The translations under genes and the position numbers were made by a program. This document shows positions 24,335 through 33,492 of a stretch of 64,000 nt of DNA, one piece after another. Source of the DNA: Clostridia bacterium (lineage in GTDB: Bacteria > Bacillota > Clostridia > Monoglobales > Monoglobaceae); assembly GCA_017456605.1 (NCBI GenBank), contig JAFTJA010000008.1, forward strand, positions 17,461 through 81,460, written 5' to 3'. The number at the start of each line of letters is the position of its first letter. The first letter of the stretch is position 1. The notes beneath the pieces were generated by a model. The model saw only the letters and a program-made list of their open reading frames with translations. It made no database searches and was not told the origin of the DNA.

Positions 24335-24979
24335 ATGTTAAAAGAACAGGTAATTCAAAAAATAACAGATGTAGGTATCGTGGCTGTTGTTCGTGCTGAG
24401 AGCGCTGACCAGGCAAAGAAAATTGCAGATGCATGTATAGCTGGCGGTGTTCCCGCAATCGAGCTTACTTTCACTGTTCCCCATGCTGACAAGGTGATTG
24501 CAGAGCTTTCTGAAATGTATTCAGAAGACGAGATTATCCTTGGTGCAGGCACAGTTATGGACTCAGAAACTGCAAGAATTGCGATTCTTGCTGGCGCTCA
24601 GTACATAGTAAGCCCCTATTTTGACCCTGAAACCGCAAAGCTTTGCAATCGCTATCGCGTTCCATATATGCCCGGTTGTATGACAATCAAAGAGGTTGTT
24701 GCGGCGATGGAGGCAGGTGCTGACATCATCAAGATATTCCCGGGTGAAGTTTTCGGTCCAAAGATTATCAAAGCAATCAACGGTCCTGTTCCTCAGGCAA
24801 GAATGATGCCAACAGGCGGTGTTTCTGTTGATAATGTTGAAGAATGGATCAAGGCAGGCGCTGTTGCTTGCGGCGCAGGCGGTGCCCTCACAGCAGGCGC
24901 AAAGACCGGTGACTATGCAGCGATTACAGAAACAGCAAAGAAATTTGTTGAAAATATCAAAAAAGCAAGAGCTAAATAA
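24335..24979 (+). CDS. eda: 2-dehydro-3-deoxyphosphogluconate (KDPG) aldolase
   Basis: Cleaves KDPG to pyruvate and glyceraldehyde-3-phosphate. The 214-residue TIM barrel has the Schiff-base lysine in ADIIKIFPGE, with GAGTVMDSETA, YMPGCMT and PTGGVSVDN in order. ATG 24335 is used because GGAGGA lies 8 bases before it; an in-frame TTG five codons upstream overlaps that ribosome site. It is 36 bases after uxaC and 24 before kdgK. It uses the product of the following kinase. Confidence 0.95.
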   Translation: MLKEQVIQKITDVGIVAVVRAESADQAKKIADACIAGGVPAIELTFTVPHADKVIAELSEMYSEDEIILGAGTVMDSETARIAILAGAQYIVSPYFDPETAKLCNRYRVPYMPGCMTIKEVVAAMEAGADIIKIFPGEVFGPKIIKAINGPVPQARMMPTGGVSVDNVEEWIKAGAVACGAGGALTAGAKTGDYAAITETAKKFVENIKKARAK

Positions 24980-25003
24980 GAATTCTAAAGGAGATATTTT
25001 AAA

Positions 25004-26029
25004 ATGGCAAAGAAAGTTGTTACATTTGGCGAAATCATGCTCAGACTTGCGCCAAACGGATATTACAGATTTTTTCAGAATGACCAGATGCAGGCGACAT
25101 TTGGCGGCGGTGAAGCAAACGTTGCTGTATCACTTGCAAACTATGGTTTAGAATCAAGTTATGTTACAAAGCTCCCCAAACACGCAATCGGTCAGGCGGC
25201 TGTTGACAGCCTCAGATACTTTGGCGTTGACACATCAAAGATTGTTCGCGGTGGCGAAAGAGTTGGAATTTATTATCTTGAAAAAGGTGCATCACAGCGT
25301 GGCAGCGTTTGTATTTATGACAGAAAATATTCAGCTATCCAGATGGCTGAAAAGGCTGACTTTGACTGGGACAGCATTTTTGAGGGTGCTGACTGGTTCC
25401 ACTTTACCGGTATCACTCCGGCACTTGGACCCAATGTTGTTGAAATCTGTAAGGATGCCTGCAAGGCTGCAAAAGCTAAGGGCGTAAAGATTTCATGCGA
25501 CCTCAACTACCGCGGAAAGCTCTGGACAAGAGACGAAGCAAGGGCTGCTATGACAGAACTTTGTCAGTATGTTGACGTTTGCATTTCAAACGAAGAAGAT
25601 GCAAAAGACGTATTCGGGATTGAAGCAGAGGGTACAGATATCTATGGCGGAAAGCTCAACCATGAGGGATATAAGAGTGTTGCAAAACAGCTTGCTGACA
25701 AATTCGGCTTTGAAAAGGTTGCAATCACACTCCGCACATCCATTTCTGCAAGTGACAATGACTGGGCAGGTATGCTTTATGACGGCGAAGATTATTATTT
25801 TTCAAAGTCATATCACCTCCACATTGTTGACCGTGTAGGCGGCGGTGACTCATTTGGTGGCGGACTTATTTATTCACTCCTCAGCGGAAAATCATCAAAG
25901 GATGCCATTGAGTTTGCTGTTGCAGCATCTGCTCTCAAGCACTCGGTTGAAGGCGATTATAACCGTGTATCAGTCAGCGAAGTTGAAAAGCTTGCCGGCG
26001 GTGACGGCTCCGGTAGAGTTCAAAGATAA
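25004..26029 (+). CDS. kdgK: 2-keto-3-deoxygluconate kinase (PfkB family)
   Basis: Phosphorylates 2-keto-3-deoxygluconate to KDPG. 341 residues, with GGGEANVAVSLANYG near 32 and the ATP/catalytic motif RVGGGDSFGGGLIYSL near 280. Here the usual DTxGAGD is DRVGGGD, as in other KDG kinases of this type. AAAGGAG precedes the ATG. Its position directly after eda and uxaC supports the substrate assignment. A strong hairpin follows the stop codon. Confidence 0.92.
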   Translation: MAKKVVTFGEIMLRLAPNGYYRFFQNDQMQATFGGGEANVAVSLANYGLESSYVTKLPKHAIGQAAVDSLRYFGVDTSKIVRGGERVGIYYLEKGASQRGSVCIYDRKYSAIQMAEKADFDWDSIFEGADWFHFTGITPALGPNVVEICKDACKAAKAKGVKISCDLNYRGKLWTRDEARAAMTELCQYVDVCISNEEDAKDVFGIEAEGTDIYGGKLNHEGYKSVAKQLADKFGFEKVAITLRTSISASDNDWAGMLYDGEDYYFSKSYHLHIVDRVGGGDSFGGGLIYSLLSGKSSKDAIEFAVAASALKHSVEGDYNRVSVSEVEKLAGGDGSGRVQR

Positions 26030-26035
26030 AGAATT

Positions 26036-26075
26036 TTCAAGAGTATGCGGGCTTTCGTATGCTCTTGAATTTTAA
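26036..26075 (+). terminator. Terminator of uxaC-eda-kdgK
   Basis: A 14-bp stem TTCAAGAGTATGCG / CGTATGCTCTTGAA (two G-T pairs) followed by TTTT. It separates the operon from the serine hydrolase gene. Confidence 0.8.
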
Positions 26076-26098
26076 AAAATGTTAAGGGTGTATTTGGT

Positions 26099-27274
26099 AT
26101 GAGATTTGAACTAATTAAAGAATTTCTTGACAGATTGACCGCTTGGAGAATTCCTGGTGCGGCAATAGTTTTGAAACAAGGCGGAAAGGAAATATTCAAG
26201 TATAGTGCCGGCTATGCAGATCTTGAGAATAAGATTCCAATGACAGGTGAAGAAACACTTAATATGTATTCTTGTTCAAAAGTTGTGACGGTTGTTTCAG
26301 CACTTCAGCTCTTGGAAAGGGGAATCTTTCTGCTTGATGACCCTCTGTATGCTTTCATTCCTGAATTTAAGGATATGTATGTAAAGAATGAAAACGGTGA
26401 GATAGTAAAAGCGGAAAACCCAATAACAATGCGTCACCTTTTCACAATGTCAGCAGGATTTAGCTATGACCTTGATAGTGAAGGACTTAGTCGTGCTAAA
26501 GAATGGACAAACGGCAAGATGGACACTTTAGACGCGATAAAAGGTCTTGCTACAGAGCCACTTCATTTTCAGCCGGGAAGCCGTTGGGAATACAGTCTTT
26601 GTCATGATGTTTTGGCTGCAGCTGTTGAGGTTATTTCAGGCAAAAAATTCAGTGAATATGTAAGAGAAAATATTTTTGCTCCGCTTGGTATTACGGATAT
26701 TTCTTACACTCGTCCACAAAGTGTAAAAGATAAAATCGCAGAGCAGTATGAGTTCATACCCAATGAAATATGTGACAAAAACGACATACTATTCCCAACT
26801 CCAAGCGGTGATGGTTGTTGGAAAAATATTGGAAAAGATGTTATGTATCAGCTTGGCGAAAACTATGAAAGTGGCGGTGCAGGTCTTGTGATTTCTGTTC
26901 CTGATTATTCAAAGTTTGCGGATGCAATGGCGCATTTTGGCAAGTGCCCCAACGGCGAGAGAATTCTGTCAAAGGGAGGTGTGAGACTTCTTCGTGAAGA
27001 TCAACTCACTCCTTACGGTATACCCGGTTTTGACTGGCCGCATCTCCCAGGTTATACATATGGTCTTGGGGTAAAGAAAATGTCGAATATTGCCCAGGGT
27101 GGAACAATCGGAACAACCACTGAATTTGGTTGGGATGGTGCTGCTGGCTCTGTTGCACTTATTGATCCTGAAAATGAATTTTCAGTATTTTATTCACAGC
27201 ATCTGATGAATTGCCAGGGTCCGATTATTAAAAACAGAGTAAGAAATGTGGTTTATGCGGCAATGAATTTATAA
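26099..27274 (+). CDS. Serine hydrolase of the beta-lactamase/penicillin-binding class C family
   Basis: 391 residues, no signal peptide. The nucleophile motif SCSK (SxxK) occurs near residue 61, the second motif YSL in WEYSLCHDVLAA near 165, and a C-terminal GTTTEFGWDGAAGS segment occupies the place of the third motif. In this family (esterase EstB, DD-peptidases, AmpC-like) most cytosolic members are esterases of unknown substrate; beta-lactam resistance should not be assumed. The ATG at 26099 follows TTAAGGGTG at acceptable spacing. It lies after the uronate operon terminator and may be expressed by readthrough. Confidence 0.85.
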   Translation: MRFELIKEFLDRLTAWRIPGAAIVLKQGGKEIFKYSAGYADLENKIPMTGEETLNMYSCSKVVTVVSALQLLERGIFLLDDPLYAFIPEFKDMYVKNENGEIVKAENPITMRHLFTMSAGFSYDLDSEGLSRAKEWTNGKMDTLDAIKGLATEPLHFQPGSRWEYSLCHDVLAAAVEVISGKKFSEYVRENIFAPLGITDISYTRPQSVKDKIAEQYEFIPNEICDKNDILFPTPSGDGCWKNIGKDVMYQLGENYESGGAGLVISVPDYSKFADAMAHFGKCPNGERILSKGGVRLLREDQLTPYGIPGFDWPHLPGYTYGLGVKKMSNIAQGGTIGTTTEFGWDGAAGSVALIDPENEFSVFYSQHLMNCQGPIIKNRVRNVVYAAMNL

Positions 27275-27300
27275 AATTCAGTGAATAAGCCGATAAACAC

Positions 27301-27329
27301 TTGATTTTTGGCGAAAAATGTTATATAAT
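27301..27329 (+). promoter_or_regulatory. Promoter of guaB
   Basis: TTGATT, 17-bp spacer and a perfect TATAAT. Confidence 0.75.
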
Positions 27330-27367
27330 ATTTTGATATAAAATACAGCAGATAGGAGAATTTGAAA

Positions 27368-28876
27368 ATGGCGTACTATTTTAATGAACCTTCACATACT
27401 TTCAGTGAATATTTGCTTGTTCCGGGTTATTCATCAGCGGAATGTATGACAAGCAATGTAAGCTTAAAAACACCCCTTGTAAAATTTAAAAAGGGTGAAG
27501 AGCCTGCTATAACCATGAATATACCGATGGTTTCTGCAATTATGCAGTCGGTTTCAGGTGAAAAATTGGCTGTTGCCCTTGCAAAAGAGGGTGGAGTTTC
27601 ATTTATTTATGGCTCACAAAGTATCGAAGACGAAGCTGCGATGGTGAGACGTGTTAAAAATCACAAGGCGGGTTTTGTGGCAAGTGATTCAAACATCAGA
27701 CCGGACCAGACCTTGGCAGAGCTTTTGGAGCTTCGTGCAAAATCGGGACACAACACTGTTGCAGTGACCGAAGACGGCACAGCAGAGGGTGTGCTTTTGG
27801 GCATTGTTACACCTCGCGACTATCGTGTAAGCCGTATGGACCCAAATACAAAGATTGAAGAGTTTATGACGCCTTTTTCAAAGCTTATATATGCACCTGA
27901 AGGCACAAGCCTTAAGGAGGCAAACGATATTATCTGGGACAACAAGCTCAACTCACTTCCTATAGTTGATGCAAAGCAAAGACTTGTGGCTTTTGTTTTC
28001 AGAAAGGACTATGACGCTCACAAAGAAAACCCAATGGAGCTTCTTGATAGTTCAAAGAGATATGTTGTTGGTGCGGGCATTAACACCCGTGACTATGAAG
28101 AAAGAGTTCCGGCGCTTATTGAAGCAGGTGCAGATGTTCTTTGTATTGACTCATCTGAGGGCTTTTCAGAATGGCAGGCAAGAACTCTCAAATTTATTCG
28201 GGACAAGTACGGCGACAGCGTGAAGGTTGGTGCCGGAAACGTGGTTGACCGTGAGGGCTTTATGTTTTTGGCAGAAGCCGGTGCTGACTTCATCAAAATC
28301 GGTATTGGCGGCGGCTCAATCTGTATCACTCGTGAACAAAAGGGTATAGGCAGAGGTCAGGCAACAGCTGTTCAGGAGGTTGCAGCGGCAAGAGACGAAT
28401 ATTTTGAAAAGACAGGAATTTATATTCCCATCTGTTCTGACGGTGGTATTGTTCATGACTATCACATTACCCTTGCTCTTGCAATGGGCTCAGACTTTGT
28501 GATGCTGGGCAGATATTTTGCAAGATTTGATGAAAGTCCATCAAATAAAGTATCAGTGAATGGAAACTATATGAAAGAATACTGGGGCGAAGGCTCTGCC
28601 CGTGCAAGAAACTGGCAGAGATATGATATGGGCGGTGCTCAGAAGCTTTCTTTTGAAGAGGGCGTTGATTCATACGTTCCATATGCCGGAAGCCTCAAGG
28701 ATAACGTTGCACTCACCCTCAACAAGGTTAAGTCCACCATGTGCAACTGTGGTGTTCTCAGTATTCCTGAACTTCAGAAGAATGCAAAAATGACCTTGGT
28801 TTCTGCAACAAGTATAGTAGAGGGTGGCGCTCATGACGTTGTTCTTAAAGAAAAAAGCGTTAGCACTGCAAAATGA
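27368..28876 (+). CDS. guaB: IMP dehydrogenase
   Basis: Oxidises IMP to XMP with NAD+, the committed step of GMP synthesis. 502 residues. Two CBS domains (~105-220, around [10 protein letters not shown] and [15 protein letters not shown]) interrupt the barrel. The catalytic Cys lies in [19 protein letters not shown], and the flap ends in [15 protein letters not shown]. From memory, its beginning ([17 protein letters not shown]) and catalytic region are strikingly close to the IMPDH of the protozoan Tritrichomonas foetus, which differs from typical bacterial GuaB (MREGLTFDDVLL). ATG 27368 has AGGAG 9 bases before it. Its stop overlaps the next gene by 4 bases. Confidence 0.95.
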   Translation: MAYYFNEPSHTFSEYLLVPGYSSAECMTSNVSLKTPLVKFKKGEEPAITMNIPMVSAIMQSVSGEKLAVALAKEGGVSFIYGSQSIEDEAAMVRRVKNHKAGFVASDSNIRPDQTLAELLELRAKSGHNTVAVTEDGTAEGVLLGIVTPRDYRVSRMDPNTKIEEFMTPFSKLIYAPEGTSLKEANDIIWDNKLNSLPIVDAKQRLVAFVFRKDYDAHKENPMELLDSSKRYVVGAGINTRDYEERVPALIEAGADVLCIDSSEGFSEWQARTLKFIRDKYGDSVKVGAGNVVDREGFMFLAEAGADFIKIGIGGGSICITREQKGIGRGQATAVQEVAAARDEYFEKTGIYIPICSDGGIVHDYHITLALAMGSDFVMLGRYFARFDESPSNKVSVNGNYMKEYWGEGSARARNWQRYDMGGAQKLSFEEGVDSYVPYAGSLKDNVALTLNKVKSTMCNCGVLSIPELQKNAKMTLVSATSIVEGGAHDVVLKEKSVSTAK

Positions 28877-29292
28877 AACGCACAGTTTATAGGATAAACG
28901 GGGTTCACCCGCTTCATCCAAACGGAAGTCTGGTTTTTTGTGACAACTGCGAAAAGATTGTCGGCAGTATAAACGAGCGTGGATATAACTATATCAACAT
29001 TGGTCTTATTTGCACCTGTGGAAACTATGGCAAAATTGAAATAATCAAAGGCGGACACGAAAACGACATCACAAAAAGTGTCAACAAAATGCCAAAGACC
29101 AGGCTGAATGTGAATCTTTGCCGGAAATGCGACAGACCGCTGTTTCAAATTACAGAAAGCCGCGTAAAAAGTTATTCATTTTATGCAGAGTGCGTTTGCG
29201 GAGAAAAATATGACCGAAAAGTTACCTTTGACAAACGACTTGGCGAAACACTTAAAGAATATTCAAGAATAAAGAAAACCTTGCAGCCATAA
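28873..29292 (+). CDS. Zinc-ribbon-like hypothetical protein coupled to guaB
   Basis: 139 residues. Four cysteine groups are spaced through the protein (FCDNCEKI at ~23, CTCG at ~48, LCRKCDRPL at ~83, CVCGEKY at ~108), which fits two zinc ribbons. No enzyme motif is seen. Its ATG overlaps the guaB stop in the sequence ATGA, so it is translated by coupling and probably has a role linked to purine synthesis or IMPDH. A terminator follows. I know no named family for it. Confidence 0.72.
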   Translation: MKRTVYRINGVHPLHPNGSLVFCDNCEKIVGSINERGYNYINIGLICTCGNYGKIEIIKGGHENDITKSVNKMPKTRLNVNLCRKCDRPLFQITESRVKSYSFYAECVCGEKYDRKVTFDKRLGETLKEYSRIKKTLQP

Positions 29293-29310
29293 GGCTGCAA
29301 GGTTTTTTGC
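29275..29310. terminator. Bidirectional terminator between guaB operon and the leftward acn operon
   Basis: AAAACCTTGCAGCC / GGCTGCAAGGTTTT stem with a 4-nt loop between converging genes. Confidence 0.9.
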
Positions 29311-29319
29311 TCCCTAAAA

Positions 29320-29889
29320 CTATTTGTTAAGAATCAGAATTTCATCAAAGGGCCGTTTTGGCACATTGATTTTTTTGTTGTCATCCTCAAAGTATTTTAC
29401 GCTGTCCACAAATTCACAAGCCTCGCTTTCCTGTGCAGGATACCCAAGGGCAAGAAGATAAAGGAGAGAAAAACGCTCTTTATCCAGGGAAAGTACCTCC
29501 ATAATGGGCTCTCTTGAAAGAGCACCTATCCAGCAGCTTGCGATGCCTTTTTCAAGGGCACCAAGCATCATTGACGTCACAGCAGCACCGGCTTCAACCT
29601 CAAAGGAATCCTTGATGGTTTTGTCACCCAAAACGGCAATGAATGCGGTGGGCCGTTCGTCTTTCTTTGGTGCTCCGTCAGGGAGATAGCCTGCCCATTT
29701 CGTGTGAGGGAAAATCTCGTCACACAAATCTTTGTCGCAGATCACCGCAAATTTAAGTGGCTGCAGATTTGCCGGGTATGCGGCAAGTCTTGCGTATTCA
29801 ACCAGCTCCAGAATGTATTTTTTATCAAGAGGTTCTTGCGTGAATTTTCTGATTGTTCGGCGCTTTTTCAGTGCTTCTGAAATATTCAT
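29320..29889 (-). CDS. Nitroreductase-family FMN oxidoreductase
   Basis: 189 residues. The family opening SEALKKRRTIRKFTQEPLDKKYI with the FMN-binding Arg pair is clear, followed by AAYPANLQPLKFAV, GAAVTSMMLGALEKGIASCWIGAL and the C-terminal LLALGYPAQ. It probably reduces quinones, flavins or nitro compounds with NAD(P)H; the physiological substrate is unknown. ATG 29889 has AAAGGA 8 bases upstream; the longer frame has no ribosome site. It is the last gene of the acn-icd-rex operon. Confidence 0.88.
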   Translation of the reverse strand: MNISEALKKRRTIRKFTQEPLDKKYILELVEYARLAAYPANLQPLKFAVICDKDLCDEIFPHTKWAGYLPDGAPKKDERPTAFIAVLGDKTIKDSFEVEAGAAVTSMMLGALEKGIASCWIGALSREPIMEVLSLDKERFSLLYLLALGYPAQESEACEFVDSVKYFEDDNKKINVPKRPFDEILILNK

Positions 29890-29915
29890 AAAATCATTCC
29901 TTTCAAAGCTCGGCA

Positions 29916-30755
29916 TCAGCCGACAATATCCGCCTTTTCCACAGCATAATAATAGTAAAGATACTGCTGAGCTACGCCGCCAAAGCTGCCAAAAGTTTTT
30001 TCCGCAAATGAGGCAATATCTTTTTCGTCAACGCCGTAAAGGTCAGAAAGAATACGTTTTATCCAAACATCCTGAGGGAACGTTTTGTACCTACCCAAAG
30101 CGAAAAGAAGAACGCAGTCTGCAACCTTGCTGCCAACGCCGTTTATTTTCATAAGAGCGGCCTTTGCATCTTTGTCATTCATTGTCTTGATTTCATCAAG
30201 AGAGATTTCACCGGATGCCACTTTTTTTGCGGCATCAAGAATATATTTATCCCGAAAACCCGCACGAATGATCTTGAGGTCATCAACGGTCAATTTTGAT
30301 AAAACCTCAGGAGTTGGAAAACCGTAAAAGATTTTATTCTCAAATTCGATTTTTTCGCCAAAATTCTCGCACAGTGCCGAAACAATCTTTTTTATTCTCG
30401 GAATGTTGTTATTTGCAGAAATAATAAAGGTGACAATGGTTTCCCAAAGGTCTTGCCGGAGAATTCTTATTCCGCGGCCTTTTTCGATGGAGGGACGAAG
30501 AATTTCGTTTTTCCAAAGAGTTTCTTCAATTACGTTATAATCGCTTGAAAAGCTCAAATATCTGCTCCAGAAAATGAGGTCGGGGTTTGAGCTTTCAAGA
30601 TAGATGGTGTTTTCATCGTGATAATACATCTTTGCAGCATAATTTCCCACAACGCCCCAGAAGGTACCATCTTCGTCTTTTTCCCAACGGAAACACTGAC
30701 CGCAAAGAAAGGTTTCATCGAGGCTTAGGTGGTCGATGTTATAAAGCTTTATCAT
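29916..30755 (-). CDS. OGG1-type 8-oxoguanine DNA glycosylase/AP lyase
   Basis: 279 residues. An N-terminal OGG domain (LDETFLCGQCFRW at ~12) is followed by a HhH-GPD domain with WETIVTFIISANNNIPRI, the hairpin INGVGSKVADCVLLFALGR whose Lys is the nucleophile, and the catalytic Asp in FPQDVWIKRILSD. It removes oxidised guanine opposite cytosine and nicks the strand. AAAGGA lies before the ATG. Placement in an operon with Rex and a nitroreductase gives an oxidative-stress flavour. Confidence 0.92.
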   Translation of the reverse strand: MIKLYNIDHLSLDETFLCGQCFRWEKDEDGTFWGVVGNYAAKMYYHDENTIYLESSNPDLIFWSRYLSFSSDYNVIEETLWKNEILRPSIEKGRGIRILRQDLWETIVTFIISANNNIPRIKKIVSALCENFGEKIEFENKIFYGFPTPEVLSKLTVDDLKIIRAGFRDKYILDAAKKVASGEISLDEIKTMNDKDAKAALMKINGVGSKVADCVLLFALGRYKTFPQDVWIKRILSDLYGVDEKDIASFAEKTFGSFGGVAQQYLYYYYAVEKADIVG

Positions 30756-30771
30756 ATATTGTCAATCCTTT

Positions 30772-31578
30772 CTAGGATTTTGAAATCAGGGATTTAATAA
30801 ATACGTTTATGTTTTTTGCAATAATAGAGGTGCTGTTTTCAACCGCCTCGCCCAAAATGGTTTGAATCCCGGCGGTAACACTGGGAATATCGCAAGGATA
30901 ACGAAGGGATATTTCAACAGAAATATCTATATATCCGTTTATGTCAGAATGGCTCTGGATTTTAAAAATTTCTGCAACCTCCGGAATTTGCGAAAGTTCA
31001 TAGCGACAGATTTCCGCAATAACTTTCGGGGAAATCCGAAAGCTTCCAAGATAGCTGTAAGTAGGCCGCATAACTGTTTTTTCAAGAGAAAGGTCTCGCT
31101 TTTCAGGGATAATAAGTGAATTCAAAAAATACCCAGAAAACTGTTTTTTCACTTCAAAAACAGGAGCAGGAATAATATGCTTCCCGTGCTTTTCGCGCAT
31201 TTGTTTTGCTGTACTTATCTCATCGGGTGTGGCAAGCTCTTCAATCAAAAAAATTCTTTCGGGCTTTGGCAATTCAAGCCGTGAGACAATTTCAAAAATC
31301 ATACGGTCGGATGTTCCAAGAACGAGAACAGAGACTACTCCGTGTTTTTTGATTGCCTCTCTTATGCCAAGGGCGTGCCTGTCATCTGCAAAAATTGCAG
31401 ACTTGACAGACGCCATTTTTGTTTTTTCGTGCTTTGCAGATTTTCCGGCAAGAATTTTGTTGCCGGAAATAAGAAGACCGTCATCAATGATGGCCTCGAT
31501 GTTATGTTCACGGGCGAGCTCGGTGCATTGATAGCTTTTGCCCGTACCTGATTTTCCAACAAGGGCGAAAACACGCAT
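30772..31578 (-). CDS. P-loop ATPase fused to an Asp23/Gls24 domain
   Basis: 268 residues. The N-terminal ~160 residues are a P-loop domain with Walker A GKSGTGKSYQC at 8-18 and IIDDGLLISG, and resemble small nucleotide kinases. The C-terminal ~100 residues (RISPKVIAEICRYELSQIPEV, GYIDISVEISLRYPCDIPSV) match the Asp23/Gls24 (DUF322) alkaline-shock fold. The combination is found in some Firmicutes but has no known function; it may be a regulatory ATPase acting on envelope or stress proteins. Its start overlaps the rex ribosome region and lies 4 bases after the rex stop codon, so it is tightly coupled to rex. Confidence 0.8.
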   Translation of the reverse strand: MRVFALVGKSGTGKSYQCTELAREHNIEAIIDDGLLISGNKILAGKSAKHEKTKMASVKSAIFADDRHALGIREAIKKHGVVSVLVLGTSDRMIFEIVSRLELPKPERIFLIEELATPDEISTAKQMREKHGKHIIPAPVFEVKKQFSGYFLNSLIIPEKRDLSLEKTVMRPTYSYLGSFRISPKVIAEICRYELSQIPEVAEIFKIQSHSDINGYIDISVEISLRYPCDIPSVTAGIQTILGEAVENSTSIIAKNINVFIKSLISKS

Positions 31579-31582
31579 AAAA

Positions 31583-32221
31583 TCAAACCTCGTTTTTGTT
31601 TTTTTCGGAAATTTTGTAGCAAAGCCTCATAAGGCTGTCACCCAGGTGGATGTTTTCAAGCACGGTGTCTTCTTTCTTTGAAAGCTCTGCATAAGAAAAG
31701 TTGAGAAATGCCTTTATGCCAAGGTCATAAAGCTCGTTTGCTACCTGATTGGCAACAGCTCTGGGAACAGAAAGTATCGCCATAGTGGGGGCTTCTGCTT
31801 CGATGAATGACTTGACTTCCTTATAATCCAAAACGGTAAGGTCCTGAACTTTCATACCGATTTTCTGAGGGTCAGTATCAAAAATCCCCACAAGGTTGAA
31901 ACCGCGTTTTTCAAAGTTGGTGTTTCGGGTGAGAGCGTGACCGATGTTACCCACGCCCACAAGGATTGCTTTGTATTTGAAATTAAGGCCAAGGATTTTT
32001 GCAATTTCTCCGTAAAGATACTCCACGTTATATCCATATCCCTGTTGACCGAAACCGCCGAAACAGTTGAGGTCCTGACGTATCTGTGAAGCAGTTATTC
32101 CCATGCGCTGACTGAGTTCCTTTGAGGATATTCTCTCAATTCCCAAAGTAATCAGCTCGCCAAGGTATCTGTAATACCTGGGCAGGCGCTTGATAACTGA
32201 TGATGATACAGGTTTTTCCAT
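31583..32221 (-). CDS. rex: Redox-sensing transcriptional repressor Rex
   Basis: 212 residues. The winged helix (residues ~5-75: LPRYYRYLGELITLGIERISSKELSQRMGITASQIRQDLNCFG) is followed by a Rossmann domain with VGVGNIGHALT that binds NADH and NAD+. Rex represses fermentation and respiratory genes when NADH is low and leaves DNA when NADH is high. CGGAGG precedes the ATG. Being cotranscribed with aconitase and isocitrate dehydrogenase is unusual and suggests that oxidative citrate-branch flux is redox controlled. Confidence 0.96.
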   Translation of the reverse strand: MEKPVSSSVIKRLPRYYRYLGELITLGIERISSKELSQRMGITASQIRQDLNCFGGFGQQGYGYNVEYLYGEIAKILGLNFKYKAILVGVGNIGHALTRNTNFEKRGFNLVGIFDTDPQKIGMKVQDLTVLDYKEVKSFIEAEAPTMAILSVPRAVANQVANELYDLGIKAFLNFSYAELSKKEDTVLENIHLGDSLMRLCYKISEKNKNEV

Positions 32222-32256
32222 TAGATTTCCTCCGTTTTTTATGCTTAAGCGAAAAA

Positions 32257-33468
32257 TTAAAGCATTGCTTTGAGTGTGTCTCCTACTGCAAGTAAAAATT
32301 CTTCAGTGTTAACTTTCTTCTTGTTTTCAAGGTTTGAAAGAAGATAAAGGTCTCCTGTCATTATTCCGTCTTCGATGGTTTTTATGGTAGCTTTTTCAAG
32401 CTTTTCGGCAAAGTCACAAAGGCCCGCAAGCCCGTCAAGCTCGCCTCTTTTGCGAAGTGCACCGGTCCATGCGAAAAGGGTCGCCACACTGTTTGTAGAG
32501 GTTTCTTCGCCTTTCAAGTGCTTGTAATAATGACGCTGAACAGTGCCGTGAGCGGCTTCATATTCATAAGTTCCGTCGGGTGATACCAGAACCGAAGTCA
32601 TCATAGCAAGGCTTCCGTAAGCTGTTGCCACCATATCTGACATAACGTCGCCGTCATAGTTTTTGCACGCCCAGATATAACCGCCGTCCGAGCGTACAAC
32701 ACGGGCAACAGCATCATCAATGAGGGTGTAGAAATATTCGATACCTGCCGCCTCAAACTTCTCTTTGTATTCAGCTTCAAATGTTTCGCTAAAGATATCC
32801 TTGAATCTGTGGTCATATTTTTTTGAAATGGTGTCTTTTGTTGCAAACCAGATGTCCTGCTTGGTGTCAAGGGCATAGTTGAAGCAGCAACGGGCAAAGC
32901 TTCCGATTGACTGGTCAATGTTGTGAAGACCCTGAATAATACCGCCGCTTTCGCCAAATTCGTGAATAGTTTGACGGATTTCCTTTCCGTCTTTGTCGGT
33001 GCAGACAAGTTCACACTTTGAACCTGCAGCAACCTGCATCTCGGTGTTTTTATAAACATCGCCGTAAGCATGACGGGCAATGGTGATGGGCTTTGTCCAT
33101 GTGGGAATGTAGGGGGTGATACCCTTTACAATAATCGGGGCACGGAAAACGGTGCCGTCAAGGATTGCACGGATTGTGCCGTTTGGTGATTTCCACATTT
33201 CTTTGAGGTTATATTCCTTTACGCGTTCTGCGTTTGGAGTGATGGTTGCACATTTAACTGCAACACCGTATTTTTTTGTGGCATATGCCGAATCAAAGGT
33301 AACCTTGTCATCTGTTTCGTTTCTGTATTCAAGACCCAAATCGTAATATTCTGATTTCAGGTCAACATAAGGAAGAATAAGAATGTCTTTTATCATCTTC
33401 CAGATTATTCTTGTCATTTCGTCCCCGTCCATCTCAACGAGGGGTGTGGTCATTTTGATTTTTTCCAT
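32257..33468 (-). CDS. icd: NADP-dependent isocitrate dehydrogenase (eukaryotic-like subfamily)
   Basis: 403 residues. Oxidatively decarboxylates isocitrate to 2-oxoglutarate. The sequence [20 protein letters not shown] at the start, [19 protein letters not shown] (substrate phospho-loop) and [17 protein letters not shown] identify the homodimeric subfamily shared with eukaryotic cytosolic and mitochondrial NADP-IDH, not the E. coli type. AAGGAAAGG precedes the ATG. It supplies 2-oxoglutarate for glutamate synthesis (a GDH lies at 47063) and follows aconitase by 24 bases. Confidence 0.95.
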   Translation of the reverse strand: MEKIKMTTPLVEMDGDEMTRIIWKMIKDILILPYVDLKSEYYDLGLEYRNETDDKVTFDSAYATKKYGVAVKCATITPNAERVKEYNLKEMWKSPNGTIRAILDGTVFRAPIIVKGITPYIPTWTKPITIARHAYGDVYKNTEMQVAAGSKCELVCTDKDGKEIRQTIHEFGESGGIIQGLHNIDQSIGSFARCCFNYALDTKQDIWFATKDTISKKYDHRFKDIFSETFEAEYKEKFEAAGIEYFYTLIDDAVARVVRSDGGYIWACKNYDGDVMSDMVATAYGSLAMMTSVLVSPDGTYEYEAAHGTVQRHYYKHLKGEETSTNSVATLFAWTGALRKRGELDGLAGLCDFAEKLEKATIKTIEDGIMTGDLYLLSNLENKKKVNTEEFLLAVGDTLKAML

Positions 33469-33492
33469 TTTGTATTTTCCTTTCCTTAAACG

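Noticed and set aside
26099..27274. Antibiotic-resistance beta-lactamase
   Set aside because: No signal peptide; the family is broad and mostly esterases or peptidases, so resistance cannot be claimed.
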